Source: Micromonospora_I sp040659735
Lineage (GTDB): Bacteria > Actinomycetota > Actinomycetes > Mycobacteriales > Micromonosporaceae
Length of the DNA stretch: 64,000 nt
Direction: 5' to 3'
Assembly: GCF_040659735.1 (NCBI RefSeq)
Contig: NZ_JBFANZ010000009.1
Coordinates: forward strand, 1-64,000
Position 1 is the stretch's first letter. Each line of letters starts with the position of its first letter. The notes beneath the pieces are model-generated. The model made no database searches. It saw only the letters and a program-made list of their open reading frames with translations, and had not been told where the DNA came from. Shown here in pieces: positions 8,584 through 17,474 of this stretch. The translations under genes were made by a program, and so were the position numbers.

Positions 8584-10011
8584 TCACCCGACTCGGCTCA
8601 GGTCGCCGGCGAGCTCGGCCGGCGTGCGGGTGGGCGCGGTCGCCGCCCCGGCGGCGGCCGGCGATGTGACCGCCGCGGTCTGCGCGGGCCGCGCTGGCTC
8701 CGGCTGCGCGATCTTCTGCTGGATGTGCGCGGCCGGGTCCAGGCCGGCACTGTCCCGGCCGGGGTTGAGCGCGGTCGCGAGCGCCTCGGCGCGCAGTTCG
8801 GTCACGCGGCGCTCCCGCGCCGGACCGGACATGAGCTGCCCGACCGCCACCACGACGCCGATCGCGCCGCAGGCCAGCCAGAGGGCGGAGTCGCCGGCCC
8901 CGTCCCGGAGAAACCCGCCGGCGATCGGTGCGAGGAACCCCGCCACCGACCAGGACAGGGACATGACGCCCTGGTAGCGGCCACGCACGGCGGCCGGGGA
9001 GAGCTCGGCGATCAGTGTCGAGTTGGACGGCGAGTTGAGCATCTCGCCGAGCGTCCAGATCACCACGGTCAGGGCGTACAGCCAGGCGTTGTCGGCGACC
9101 GCGGTCAGCCCGAAGCCGACTCCGAAGATCACTGCGGCGAGGGCGAGCACGTGGGAGCGGCTGCGGCCCCGGATCAGCCGGGGGATGAAGAGCTGCCCGA
9201 CGACGATCATCACGCCGTTGAGCGCGATCACCGAGCCGTAGGTGGAGGCCGGCAGCCGGTCCTCGCCCATCGCGATCGGCAACATCGAGATGTGCTGCAG
9301 GAAGACCAGCGCGGTCAGCAGATTCAACACGACGAAGCCGAGGAAGACCCGGTCGGTGAAGACGGCGCGCAGCCCGCCCCGGTCGGCCGTGTCCGTGGCT
9401 TTCCCGGACCGGGCGGCGCGGGCCGGACGCGTCTCGCGGATCTTGAGGAAGATGATCGCCGCGGTGAGCAGCGTGGTGGTCGCGTCCACCACGAACAGGA
9501 GCAGGTAGTCGAGCTCGGCGGCGAGTCCGGCCAGCACGGCCGCGCAGGCGAACCCCAGGTTGATCGCCCAGTAGTTGAGGGTGAAGGCACGCAACCGGTC
9601 ACGTTCCGGCACGACGTCGATCATCATCGCGGAGAAAGCCGGGCGTGCGGCCTCGGCGAACGCGCCGAGCAGCAGGGCACCGGTGGCGACGAGCCACAGG
9701 CGCTCGGCGAACCCGAGCGCGAGCATCATCGCGGCGGCGCCGACGTGTGCGGTGAGCAGGGTCGGCCGCCGGCCCCACCGGTCGGCCAGCACACCGCCGA
9801 GCATCGTGCCGACAGCGCCGCCGGCACCCCACATCCCGATCACCAGGCCGGCCTGCACGGCTGAGAAGCCCCGCGCGGTGGTCAGGTAGATGGCGAGGAA
9901 GACGAGGATGAATGAGCCCAGCCGGTTGATCAGCGTCCCGGTCCAGAGATACCAGAAGGTGGCCGGAAGACCACCCGTCGTGTCCCGGAACCACCCCCGT
10001 ACGGTCCGCAC
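8584..10011 (-). CDS. MFS transporter (paralogue B)
   Basis: A 475-aa major facilitator with motif A (GGVLADRWGRR) and about 12 transmembrane helices, the paralogue of the downstream gene 86 nt away. It differs by a C-terminal cytoplasmic tail of roughly 60 residues rich in Ala, Pro and Thr. GTG 10011 is preferred because GAGGGGG lies upstream and it aligns with the paralogue's N terminus; a TTG at 10044 would add 11 residues. The two genes probably share one transcript. Substrate unknown. Confidence 0.88.
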   Translation of the reverse strand: MRTVRGWFRDTTGGLPATFWYLWTGTLINRLGSFILVFLAIYLTTARGFSAVQAGLVIGMWGAGGAVGTMLGGVLADRWGRRPTLLTAHVGAAAMMLALGFAERLWLVATGALLLGAFAEAARPAFSAMMIDVVPERDRLRAFTLNYWAINLGFACAAVLAGLAAELDYLLLFVVDATTTLLTAAIIFLKIRETRPARAARSGKATDTADRGGLRAVFTDRVFLGFVVLNLLTALVFLQHISMLPIAMGEDRLPASTYGSVIALNGVMIVVGQLFIPRLIRGRSRSHVLALAAVIFGVGFGLTAVADNAWLYALTVVIWTLGEMLNSPSNSTLIAELSPAAVRGRYQGVMSLSWSVAGFLAPIAGGFLRDGAGDSALWLACGAIGVVVAVGQLMSGPARERRVTELRAEALATALNPGRDSAGLDPAAHIQQKIAQPEPARPAQTAAVTSPAAAGAATAPTRTPAELAGDLSRVG

Positions 10012-10165
10012 GCTGAGCCCCCTCGACTTCGTAATGACCGACAACCCTCTAACGCCTTACAACCTAATCGGCCGGCATCTCGCGGGTCACTCGGATTTCC
10101 ACGTGGTGGTCGTCACGTCGGGCCGCGCGGTCGGGCCGGTTGGCGCATCGGGCAGGATGAGGGAC

Positions 10166-10915
10166 ATGACTGTGGGGACGTTGGTGCTGCTGCGGCACGG
10201 CGAGAGCGAGTGGAACGCCAAGAACCTCTTCACCGGCTGGGTCGATGTGGACCTCAACGCCAAGGGTGAGGCCGAGGCCCGGCGCGGCGGGGAGCTGCTG
10301 CGCGAGCACGATCTGCTGCCCGACGTGGTGCACACCAGCCTGCTCCGACGCGCGATCCGCACCAGCGAGCTGGCGCTGCACGCCGCGGACCGGCACTGGA
10401 TCGCCGTACGCCGGTCGTGGCGGCTCAACGAGCGGCACTACGGCGCGCTGCAGGGCAAGAACAAGAAGGAGACCCTGAAGCAGTACGGCGAGGAGCAGTT
10501 CATGCTCTGGCGCCGGTCGTACGACACCCCGCCGCCCGCGATCGACGACAACGACGAGTGGTCGCAGGCGGGTGACCCGCGCTACGCCACCCTTCCGCCC
10601 GAGCTGATGCCGCGCACCGAGTGTCTCAAGGACGTCGTCGCCCGGATGCTGCCGTACTGGTACGACGAGGTCGTCCCGGACCTGCTGGCCGGCCGGACGG
10701 TCCTGGTCGCGGCGCACGGCAACTCGCTGCGTGCCCTCGCGAAGCACCTGGACGGGATCTCCGACGAGGCGATCGCCAAGCTCAACATCCCGACCGGCAT
10801 TCCGCTCCGCTACGACCTCGACGCCAACCTGCGTCCCGTGACGGCGGGCGGCACCTATCTCGACGCGGCGGCGGCCGCCGCAGCCGCGGCCGCCGTGGCC
10901 AACCAGGGACGCTGA
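10166..10915 (+). CDS. gpmA: 2,3-bisphosphoglycerate-dependent phosphoglycerate mutase
   Basis: Glycolytic and gluconeogenic interconversion of 3- and 2-phosphoglycerate. The length, 249 aa, fits dPGM. Visible motifs are LLRHGESEWN (phosphohistidine), LNERHYGALQG and AAHGNSLRAL (second His). ATG 10166 is chosen for the conserved N terminus; ATG 10157 is only 9 nt upstream. The C terminus carries a run of ten alanines (DAAAAAAAAAA), GCC/GCG-rich at DNA level, which is unusual for the enzyme. Its position before senX3-regX3 matches Rv0489. It ends in a bidirectional hairpin shared with phoU. Confidence 0.95.
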   Translation: MTVGTLVLLRHGESEWNAKNLFTGWVDVDLNAKGEAEARRGGELLREHDLLPDVVHTSLLRRAIRTSELALHAADRHWIAVRRSWRLNERHYGALQGKNKKETLKQYGEEQFMLWRRSYDTPPPAIDDNDEWSQAGDPRYATLPPELMPRTECLKDVVARMLPYWYDEVVPDLLAGRTVLVAAHGNSLRALAKHLDGISDEAIAKLNIPTGIPLRYDLDANLRPVTAGGTYLDAAAAAAAAAAVANQGR

Positions 10916-10918
10916 CGC

Positions 10919-10954
10919 ACACGAAGGGGCCCCGTTCGCGGGGCCCCTTCGTGT
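10919..10954. terminator. Bidirectional hairpin terminator, gpmA/phoU
   Basis: Perfect 16-bp arms, ACACGAAGGGGCCCCG at 10919-10934 and its complement at 10939-10954, with a TTCG loop. It lies between the convergent stop codons of gpmA and phoU. There is no long T-tract, as usual in high-GC actinobacteria. Confidence 0.9.
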
Positions 10955-10960
10955 CGACGC

Positions 10961-11611
10961 TCAGTTGTTGAGGGTCTCGCCCGTGATCAGATAGACGACG
11001 TGCTCGCCGGTGTTGACCGCGTGGTCGGCGTACCGCTCGTAGAAGCGGCCGAGCAGCGCCCCGTCGATCGCGGTCTCCGCGCCGTACGGCCAGTCGTCGC
11101 TCAGCAGCAGCGCGAACAGGTCGCGGTGCAGATCGTCCATGGCGTCGTCGTCGCGGTCGAGTTCGGCCGCGAGAGCCGCGTCGGGCTTCGAGAGCACCGC
11201 ACCGATCTTCTCCGCCATCCGGTCGGCGACCTCGCCCATCTCCGTGAAGACCCCGCGGAGCTCGGCCGGCACGGCCGGCAGGGGGTGCCGGCGCAACGCG
11301 GTCTTCGCCACGTGGTCGGCGAGGTCGCCCATCCGCTCCAGGTCGGCGGCGACGTGCAGCGCGGTCACCACGGCGCGCAGGTCCTTGGCGACCGGCGCCT
11401 GTCGGGCGAGCAGGTCGCAGACCCGCTCCTCCACCTGCCGGTTGAGGCTGTCCACCTCCGCGTCGCGCTCGATGACCGACTCCGCCGCCGGCCGGTCGGC
11501 CGTGAGTAGCGCCTTCGTCGCCTTGCGCATCGCCGCGCGGACGGCTTCGGCCATGTCCACCAGCAGTTGGCTGACGGTGTGTAGCTCGGCCCGGAACTCC
11601 TCGCGCATCAT
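10961..11611 (-). CDS. phoU: Phosphate-signalling protein PhoU
   Basis: PhoU-type helical protein of 216 aa, which in characterised bacteria couples the Pst transporter to the phosphate two-component system and prevents induction when phosphate is plentiful. The two repeated PhoU motifs are visible: LERMGDLADHVAKTA (first half) and FYERYADHAVNTGEH (second half), the conserved metal-cluster E/D-x3-D segments. It starts at ATG 11611 (or 11608) with AGGA upstream. It is divergent from senX3, whose product it would be expected to restrain; that link is inference from the family and location. Confidence 0.93.
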   Translation of the reverse strand: MMREEFRAELHTVSQLLVDMAEAVRAAMRKATKALLTADRPAAESVIERDAEVDSLNRQVEERVCDLLARQAPVAKDLRAVVTALHVAADLERMGDLADHVAKTALRRHPLPAVPAELRGVFTEMGEVADRMAEKIGAVLSKPDAALAAELDRDDDAMDDLHRDLFALLLSDDWPYGAETAIDGALLGRFYERYADHAVNTGEHVVYLITGETLNN

Positions 11612-11817
11612 CACGTCCTGTAGTTGGTGGCGCCGCCACGCTTCGCCAGCGCGACGGCCACTATGAGCAGGTGCGGGACCACGGTAGGGCCGCCGGACGG
11701 CGCGAAGGTGAACTGCGGTGAACGGTGCCGGGCCGCGCGGTGAACTTTCCCTGACACGGGCCTGTTTTGTCCAGTTCTGGGCGGTCGGCAGGTTAACAAT
11801 GACCCTACGATCGCCAC

Positions 11818-13122
11818 GTGGACTGGGCGGTCGTGGCCGGCGTAGCCGGGGGTGCGGTGGGTGGCGTGGTCGCCACGGTCACCGTCGCACGGTTCATCAT
11901 GGCCCACCCCGGCCGCCGCCACCCGACACCAGCCGGTGGCCTCTCACGCCTCGTGGGAGGCCGGGCAAAGGGGAGGCTCGCGATCACCGAGGACCAGCAG
12001 GGCCTGCGCTCCGGCCTGGCCCGCAAGAGCCTCGACTCCCTGCGGGTGGGTGTCGTGGTGCTCGACAAGGACGACGTTCCGGTCCTGGTCAACCCGTCCG
12101 CCCGAGCGATGGGCCTGCTGCGGGTCGGCGCGACCCCGGGGACCGTCGCCGCGCACCCGATCGTCCGGACCCTCGCCGGCCAGGTGCGCCGCACCGGCGT
12201 GCGGCGGGAGGTCGAGCTCGATCTGCCCCGGGGACGCGAAGGCGGGGCGCAGGACCCGCTCGGGGTGCACCTGCGAGCGGTCGGGCTCGGTGGCGACCAC
12301 GTCGCGATCGAGGCGGCCGACGTGACGGAGGCGCACCGCGTCGCCCGCGTACGCCGTGACTTCGTGGCCAACGTCAGTCACGAACTGAAGACCCCGATCG
12401 GCGCGCTGCAACTCCTCGCCGAGGCGTTGCTCGACGCGACCGATCCGGCCAGCGCGGTCGCCGACCCGTCCGAGGACGTCGCCGCGGCCCGGCGCTTCGC
12501 CGAACGGATCCACCACGAGTCCAACCGGCTGGGCAGACTCGTCACCGAACTGCTGGAACTGACCCGGCTGCAGGGCGCGGAACCGTTGCCGGTGCCCGAG
12601 CCGGTCTCCGTCGACTGGGTGACGGCCGAAGTGATCGACCGCACCCGCACCGCCGCCAGCGCTCGCGGCATCGTGGTCGCCATGGAGGGGCAGCGCGGGC
12701 TGACCGTCTACGGCAACGACGGCCAGATCGCGACGGCGGTGGCCAACCTGGTGTCGAACGCGATCACCTATTCCGCGGAGGAGACCCGGGTCACCCTGGG
12801 TATCGGTCGGGACGAGCGGTACGTCACGATCGCGGTCACCGACCAGGGCATCGGCATCGCCCCGGACGACGTCGACCGGATCTTCGAACGGTTCTACCGC
12901 GCCGACCAGGCCCGCTCGCGCAGCACCGGCGGCACGGGGCTCGGGCTCGCGATCGTCAAGCACATCGCCACCAACCATGGCGGTCGGGTGGACGTGTCGA
13001 GCAGGCTGGGTGGAGGGTCGACGTTCACCCTGCGGTTGCCCGTCATCCGGCCCGACGCAGCCCTGCCGTCATCGTCGTCCGATGAGATCGAATCCGGCCC
13101 GGCCGGGCTTCCGCAGACCTGA
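11818..13122 (+). CDS. senX3: Sensor histidine kinase SenX3
   Basis: Membrane-anchored phosphate-responsive kinase of 434 aa. An N-terminal hydrophobic segment (about 3-28) is followed by a PAS-like domain (about 68-170). The H-box is FVANVSHELKTP with His188, the N-box is NLVSNAITYS, and DQGIGIAP and GGTGLGLAIVKH complete the ATP-binding domain. Length and order match SenX3/PhoR of actinobacteria. The start is GTG 11818. It is followed 36 nt later by its regulator regX3 and diverges from phoU. It is expected to phosphorylate RegX3 when phosphate is low. Confidence 0.94.
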   Translation: MDWAVVAGVAGGAVGGVVATVTVARFIMAHPGRRHPTPAGGLSRLVGGRAKGRLAITEDQQGLRSGLARKSLDSLRVGVVVLDKDDVPVLVNPSARAMGLLRVGATPGTVAAHPIVRTLAGQVRRTGVRREVELDLPRGREGGAQDPLGVHLRAVGLGGDHVAIEAADVTEAHRVARVRRDFVANVSHELKTPIGALQLLAEALLDATDPASAVADPSEDVAAARRFAERIHHESNRLGRLVTELLELTRLQGAEPLPVPEPVSVDWVTAEVIDRTRTAASARGIVVAMEGQRGLTVYGNDGQIATAVANLVSNAITYSAEETRVTLGIGRDERYVTIAVTDQGIGIAPDDVDRIFERFYRADQARSRSTGGTGLGLAIVKHIATNHGGRVDVSSRLGGGSTFTLRLPVIRPDAALPSSSSDEIESGPAGLPQT

Positions 13123-13158
13123 GCCATCAGGCCGAACACGGGAAGGAAGGAAAAACAG

Positions 13159-13842
13159 TTGGCCCGCGTGCTCGTGGTCGAAGACGAGGAGTCGTTCTCG
13201 GACGCCCTCTCCTACATGCTCCGCAAGGAGGGTTTCGAGGTATCGGTCGCGGCGACCGGGACCGAGGCGCTCACCGAGTTCGACCGGACCGGTGCGGACA
13301 TCGTGCTGCTCGACCTGATGCTGCCGGAGATGTCCGGCACCGAGGTCTGCCGGGAGCTGCGCCAGCGTTCGCGGGTGCCGATCATCATGGTCACCGCCCG
13401 CGACAGCGAGATCGACAAGGTGGTCGGCCTGGAGCTCGGCGCCGACGACTACGTCACCAAGCCGTACTCGCCGCGCGAGCTGGTCGCCCGGATCAGGGCC
13501 GTGCTGCGGCGTCAGACGCCGGAGATCGCGGAGGACGACGCGCCGACGCTGGCCGCCGGCCCGGTCCGGATGGACGTCGACCGGCACGTGGTGACCGTGG
13601 GCGGCGACGCGGTGCAGTTGCCGCTCAAGGAGTTCGAACTGCTGGAGATCCTGCTGCGCAACGCGGGCCGGGTGCTGACCCGGGGCCAGCTCATCGACCG
13701 CGTCTGGGGCGCCGACTACGTCGGCGACACGAAGACGCTCGACGTCCACGTGAAGCGGCTGCGCTCAAAGGTCGAGCCGGAGCCGTCCGCGCCGCGGCAC
13801 ATCGTCACCGTCCGCGGGCTGGGCTACAAGTTCGAGCCGTGA
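13159..13842 (+). CDS. regX3: Response regulator RegX3 (OmpR/PhoB family)
   Basis: A 227-aa response regulator. The receiver domain has the acidic pair VVEDEE, phosphoacceptor Asp52 (VLLDLMLP), VTAR and Lys101 (TKPYSP). The C-terminal winged helix (about 135-227) ends with TLDVHVKRLRSKVE and TVRGLGYKFEP. The start is an uncommon TTG at 13159 preceded by GGAAGGAAGG 8 nt upstream, which leaves little doubt about it. It forms an operon with senX3 and is predicted to activate phosphate-starvation genes. A two-way hairpin ends the unit. Confidence 0.95.
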   Translation: MARVLVVEDEESFSDALSYMLRKEGFEVSVAATGTEALTEFDRTGADIVLLDLMLPEMSGTEVCRELRQRSRVPIIMVTARDSEIDKVVGLELGADDYVTKPYSPRELVARIRAVLRRQTPEIAEDDAPTLAAGPVRMDVDRHVVTVGGDAVQLPLKEFELLEILLRNAGRVLTRGQLIDRVWGADYVGDTKTLDVHVKRLRSKVEPEPSAPRHIVTVRGLGYKFEP

Positions 13843-13849
13843 CAGACGA

Positions 13850-13896
13850 AGGAAGGGCCCTTTGTCCGGCGAAAGCCATGACAAAGGGCCCTTCCT
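13850..13896. terminator. Bidirectional hairpin terminator after regX3
   Basis: Perfect 17-bp arms, AGGAAGGGCCCTTTGTC at 13850-13866 and its complement at 13880-13896, loop 13 nt. It lies between the convergent ends of regX3 and the Rv0495c-like gene. The TTTGTC and GACAAAG stretches give a short U-run in both directions. Confidence 0.88.
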
Positions 13897-13900
13897 CGCG

Positions 13901-14764
13901 TTACGACTGCGGTGGCGTGGCCGGCTCGCGGCCGCCGCGCGCGAGCGGGGGCGTGCGCCGCGGCGTCGCCGGATGCGGCGCCACGAGACCGCGCCGGGCC
14001 CGCGCTGCGCAGAGCTCGGCGAGCTTGCCGTACGCCGTCTTGCCGATCAGGGCGGTCAGCTCCGGTTCGTACGACACGTACAGCGCTTCGCGCCCGACAT
14101 GCGCCTCGGGCGCAGAGGTGCACCACCAGTGCAGATCGTGACCGCCCGCGCCCCAGCCGCGGCGGTCGAACTCGGTCAACGTCGAGACCAGCACCTTCGT
14201 CCCGTCCGGCCGCTTGCTCCATTCCTGGTCGCGGCGGACCGGCAACTGCCAGCAGACGTCCGGCTTGTACTCCAACGGATGCACGCCGTCGCGCAGAGCC
14301 TGGGCGTGCAGCGCGCACCCGCCCCCGCCGGTGAAGTTCGCGTCGTTGAGGAAGACGCAGGGGCCGTCGTCGGACTGGGTGGCGGTGCGGCGCGCCGGGT
14401 TCTTCCCGTCGATCGAGTCCAGCTCCGTGTACTTCTTGAACCCGCGCCGGTAGTGCTGCCACGTCTCCGGAGTCAACCGCTTGGCGGCGGAACGGACCCG
14501 CTGCTCGTCGTCGGAGTCGGTGAAGAACGCGCCGTGCGAGCAGCAACCGTCGGCCGCGCGGCCGGGGACGATGCCGTGGCACGCCTTGCCGAATACGCAG
14601 GTCCACCGGGAGAGCAGCCAGGTGAGATCCGCGCGGATCAGGTGCTTCTCGTCAGCGGGATCGAGGAATTCGACCCATTCACGGGGGAAATCAAGGGAAA
14701 CCTCCCGACTGCGGGGTTCATCGGGCTCTTCGACCAGTACGCGTAGCTCGTCACGGCTTACCAC
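13901..14764 (-). CDS. Cysteine-rich conserved protein (Rv0495c-like)
   Basis: A 287-aa cytosolic protein of unknown function that holds the position of Rv0495c beside regX3 and ppx. It has nine cysteines. Cys56, Cys62, Cys74 and Cys75 form a cluster (WTCVFGKACHG, DGCCSHG) and Cys136, Cys150 and Cys171 lie further on. This pattern recalls CxxxxxC-type metal or Fe-S binding modules (YkgJ, DUF3109), an inference only. The start is GTG 14764, from which DELRVLVEEPDEP continues; longer upstream frame is antisense to ppx. The C-terminal 30 residues are Arg/Pro-rich and look non-conserved. Confidence 0.8.
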   Translation of the reverse strand: MVSRDELRVLVEEPDEPRSREVSLDFPREWVEFLDPADEKHLIRADLTWLLSRWTCVFGKACHGIVPGRAADGCCSHGAFFTDSDDEQRVRSAAKRLTPETWQHYRRGFKKYTELDSIDGKNPARRTATQSDDGPCVFLNDANFTGGGGCALHAQALRDGVHPLEYKPDVCWQLPVRRDQEWSKRPDGTKVLVSTLTEFDRRGWGAGGHDLHWWCTSAPEAHVGREALYVSYEPELTALIGKTAYGKLAELCAARARRGLVAPHPATPRRTPPLARGGREPATPPQS

Positions 14765-14842
14765 CCGGCCAGCGTACGCCGGACACGACTGGCGTGGCCG
14801 ATGAACGTGGCGGCGCCGGTCGGCTGGCCTAGGGTTCTGTCC

Positions 14843-15787
14843 ATGCGACTGGGTGTCCTCGATGTCGGTTCGAACACCGTCCACCTTCTGGTGGTGGACG
14901 CCCATCACGGCGCGCATCCGTGGCCCGCCCATTCGGAGAAGGCGGTGCTGCGCCTTGCCGAGCAGATCGGACGGGAGGGCGAGCTCAGCGATGCCGGCGC
15001 GGACGCGCTGGTGGAGTCGGTCGCCAACGCCAAGGAGGCGGCAGCCCGGCTGCAGGCCGCCGACCTGATCGCCTTCGCCACCTCGGCGGTCCGCGACGCG
15101 ACGAACTCCGCCGAGGTGCTGGCCCGGGTCCGCGCCGAGACCGGCGTGCACCTGCAGGTGCTCTCGGGCGCGGACGAGGCGCGGATGACGTTCCTCGCGG
15201 TGCGCCGCTGGTTCGGCTGGTCCGCGGGGCGGCTGCTGGCCCTCGACATCGGGGGTGGCTCGCTGGAGATCGCCGCCGGCATCGACGAGGAGCCGCAGCT
15301 CGCACTCTCGGTGCCGTTGGGCGCCGGCCGGCTGACCCGCCGGCTGCGCGCCGCGGGCCCGGCCACCGCCGGGCCGCCGCCGGCGCGGGCGGTCGAGGAG
15401 CTCCGGGAGTACGTCGACGCGACGCTCGATCCGGTGGTGGAGAAGATCGTCGGCGTGGATTGGGACCGCGCGGTGGCCAGTTCGAAGACGTTCCGGACCC
15501 TGGCCCGGCTCGCCGGGGCGGCCCCGTCGGGCGCCGGGCTCTGGGTGCGGCGCACCCTGACCCGCACCGGGCTGCGGCAGGTGATCGGCTTTATCCGGCA
15601 CATTCCACCGGGCCAGCTCTCCGAGCTGGAAGGGGTGAGCGCGAGCCGGGCGGACCAGCTGCTCGCCGGGGCGGTGGTGGCCGAGGCGGCGATGCGCCGG
15701 CTCGACGTGGACACCCTCGAGATCTGTCCGTGGGCGCTGCGCGAAGGGGTGATTCTGCAGCGGCTGGACCATCTCGAGGGGACGTGA
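14843..15787 (+). CDS. ppx: Ppx/GppA-family exopolyphosphatase
   Basis: A 314-aa ASKHA-fold phosphatase predicted to hydrolyse polyphosphate and/or pppGpp. The phosphate-1 motif VLDVGSNTVHLLV, the FATSAVRDATNS segment, the phosphate-2 motif LLALDIGGGSLEI and SSKTFRTLARL are all present. The length fits short single-module actinobacterial enzymes (Rv0496). ATG 14843 is chosen because the conserved strand MRLGVLDVGSN starts there; an upstream GTG at 14801 adds unrelated sequence. It is divergent from the cysteine-rich gene. Its place near senX3-regX3 fits a phosphate-related role. Confidence 0.92.
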   Translation: MRLGVLDVGSNTVHLLVVDAHHGAHPWPAHSEKAVLRLAEQIGREGELSDAGADALVESVANAKEAAARLQAADLIAFATSAVRDATNSAEVLARVRAETGVHLQVLSGADEARMTFLAVRRWFGWSAGRLLALDIGGGSLEIAAGIDEEPQLALSVPLGAGRLTRRLRAAGPATAGPPPARAVEELREYVDATLDPVVEKIVGVDWDRAVASSKTFRTLARLAGAAPSGAGLWVRRTLTRTGLRQVIGFIRHIPPGQLSELEGVSASRADQLLAGAVVAEAAMRRLDVDTLEICPWALREGVILQRLDHLEGT

Positions 15788-15862
15788 CCTGACCCGCAGA
15801 TAAGGTGGATTTGAGGCAGCTCGTCCCGGTGGGCTTCGCGGGGTGGGGCTACCCTGGCACAC

Positions 15863-16666
15863 GTGACTTCCCGAGTCCCGGTCCTCCTGTCCAGTTCATC
15901 GGTCTTCCCCGAGCCGACGGCGGCGGCCTTCGAGATGGCCGCGACCCTGGGTTACGACGGCGTCGAGGTGATGGTCTGGACCGACGCGGTCAGCCAGGAC
16001 GCGGGTGCGCTGCGCGGCCTCGCCGACCACTACGGGGTGCCCGTTCTCTCCGTTCACGCGCCGTGCCTGCTCGTGACGCAGCGGGTGTGGAGCCCCGACC
16101 CGTGGGAGCGGCTGCGGCGGGCCGCGGTGCTCGCCGAGACGCTGGGTGCCCCGACCGTCGTGGTGCACCCGCCGTTCACCTGGCAGCGCGACTACGCGCG
16201 GTCCTTCGCGACCGGGCTGAGCCGGCTGGTGGCGCACCACCCGGACGTGCGGTTCGCGGTGGAGAACATGTACCCGGTGCGGATGGCCGGCCGGCAGTTC
16301 GTGCCCTACGTGCCGGGGTGGAATCCCACCGACACCGGCTACGACTCCTACACCCTCGATCTGTCGCACTGCGCGGCCTCGCGCAGCGATGCCCTGGAGA
16401 TGGCGGACGCGATGGGCGCCGGGCTGGCCCATGTGCATCTCGGCGACGGCACCGGTGAGGGGCGTGATGAGCACCTGGTGCCGGGGCGCGGCAGTCAGCC
16501 CTGCGCCGAACTGCTCGCCTCGCTGGCCGGTCGGGGCTTCACCGGCGCGGTCGCGGTCGAGGTCGCGACCCGGGGCGCCAAGAGCCGGGCGGTACGCGAG
16601 GCGGACCTGCGCGCCGCGCTGGAGTTCGCCCGGCAGCACCTCGCCGCCCCCGCCCCCGTCCGCTAG
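15863..16666 (+). CDS. Xylose isomerase-like TIM-barrel protein
   Basis: A 267-aa protein of the sugar phosphate isomerase/epimerase (AP endonuclease 2-like) family; substrate unknown. Probable metal ligands are Glu in FAVENMYP, Asp in LDLSHCAAS, His in AHVHLGDG and Glu in VAVEVATRG, with SVHAPCLL and VVHPPFTW as further barrel strand ends. It starts at GTG 15863. It corresponds in position to Rv0498. It lies 75 nt after ppx and may be cotranscribed. Confidence 0.85.
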   Translation: MTSRVPVLLSSSSVFPEPTAAAFEMAATLGYDGVEVMVWTDAVSQDAGALRGLADHYGVPVLSVHAPCLLVTQRVWSPDPWERLRRAAVLAETLGAPTVVVHPPFTWQRDYARSFATGLSRLVAHHPDVRFAVENMYPVRMAGRQFVPYVPGWNPTDTGYDSYTLDLSHCAASRSDALEMADAMGAGLAHVHLGDGTGEGRDEHLVPGRGSQPCAELLASLAGRGFTGAVAVEVATRGAKSRAVREADLRAALEFARQHLAAPAPVR

Positions 16667-16761
16667 GGCCAGTTCCGGCCGCGCGGACGCTGTTCCCGCC
16701 GCGCCGGAGCCTTCCCGGCCGCACCGCCGCGTTCCCTGATACGCGGGCGCGCCGCGGTTCG

Positions 16762-17310
16762 TCAGGAGACGGCGGTGAGGGTCTGCTCCTCGGCGGCCCG
16801 CTTGCGCGCGCGGTGCGCCGCCACGTGCGACCGCGTCGCGCAGCGTTCGGAGCAGAAGCGGCGGCAGCAGTTGGACGAGGTGTCGAGGTAGACGTTGCCG
16901 CAGCGGTCGTCGGCGCAGACCCCGAACCGTGCGCTGCCGTATTCGCAGAGCCACACCGACAGTCCCCAGACGGCGCCCGCCAGGTATTCGGCGCTGACCG
17001 AGGCGCCCCGGCTGGTGACGTGCATGTGCCAGTCGCTGGCGTCGTGCCCGGAGATGCGTGGCTGCACCGGGAAGGCTTCCAACAGTGTGTTGAGCTCGGT
17101 CACCGCGTCGCCGTCGCGGCCCGAGGTGCCGTACTCGAAGACGTCCCGGAGGCGTTTCTGCGCGCGTCGGAAGGTTGCCACGTCGCGGTCGGCGATTTCC
17201 TCGCGCATCCAGGCGTTGTCTTCGGTGAAGATCGCCTTCAGGTCGTCGAGGTCGTCCAGCGGAGCGTTGACGAGGTCAACGGCGGTCCGCGCGTACGCAT
17301 CGAAGTTCAC
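16762..17310 (-). CDS. ABATE/CGNR zinc-finger family protein
   Basis: A 182-aa protein with an N-terminal helical ABATE-like region and a C-terminal zinc-knuckle (Cys132, Cys137, Cys153, Cys157). The family is regarded as putative regulators or stress proteins. The name-giving CGNR tetrad is replaced: the last Cys is followed by ATR (RCATRSH), while the first knuckle reads RCGNVYLD. Two extra cysteines (148-149) sit between the knuckles. A basic tail (HRARKRAAEE) follows. It starts at GTG 17310. Not part of the syntenic block, so probably an accessory gene. Confidence 0.8.
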   Translation of the reverse strand: MNFDAYARTAVDLVNAPLDDLDDLKAIFTEDNAWMREEIADRDVATFRRAQKRLRDVFEYGTSGRDGDAVTELNTLLEAFPVQPRISGHDASDWHMHVTSRGASVSAEYLAGAVWGLSVWLCEYGSARFGVCADDRCGNVYLDTSSNCCRRFCSERCATRSHVAAHRARKRAAEEQTLTAVS

Positions 17311-17474
17311 CCGACAACCGTAGACGATTCATGCACCGTCTTGGGGATTCACATAGTGCGGTAGGAAGCGGGTGATCGGGATAGAGCTCCCAGAGCACGG
17401 AGCCCCGCCACCGTGGCACGCGCCGCCCTGACCGCCCGCAGGTCGGCGCGGGTGGCGGGCGCTAGGCTCGCCTC

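Noticed and set aside
8515..9864. 449-codon plus-strand frame over the MFS genes
   Set aside because: Highly charged, repeat-like translation antisense to a transporter with clear MFS motifs.
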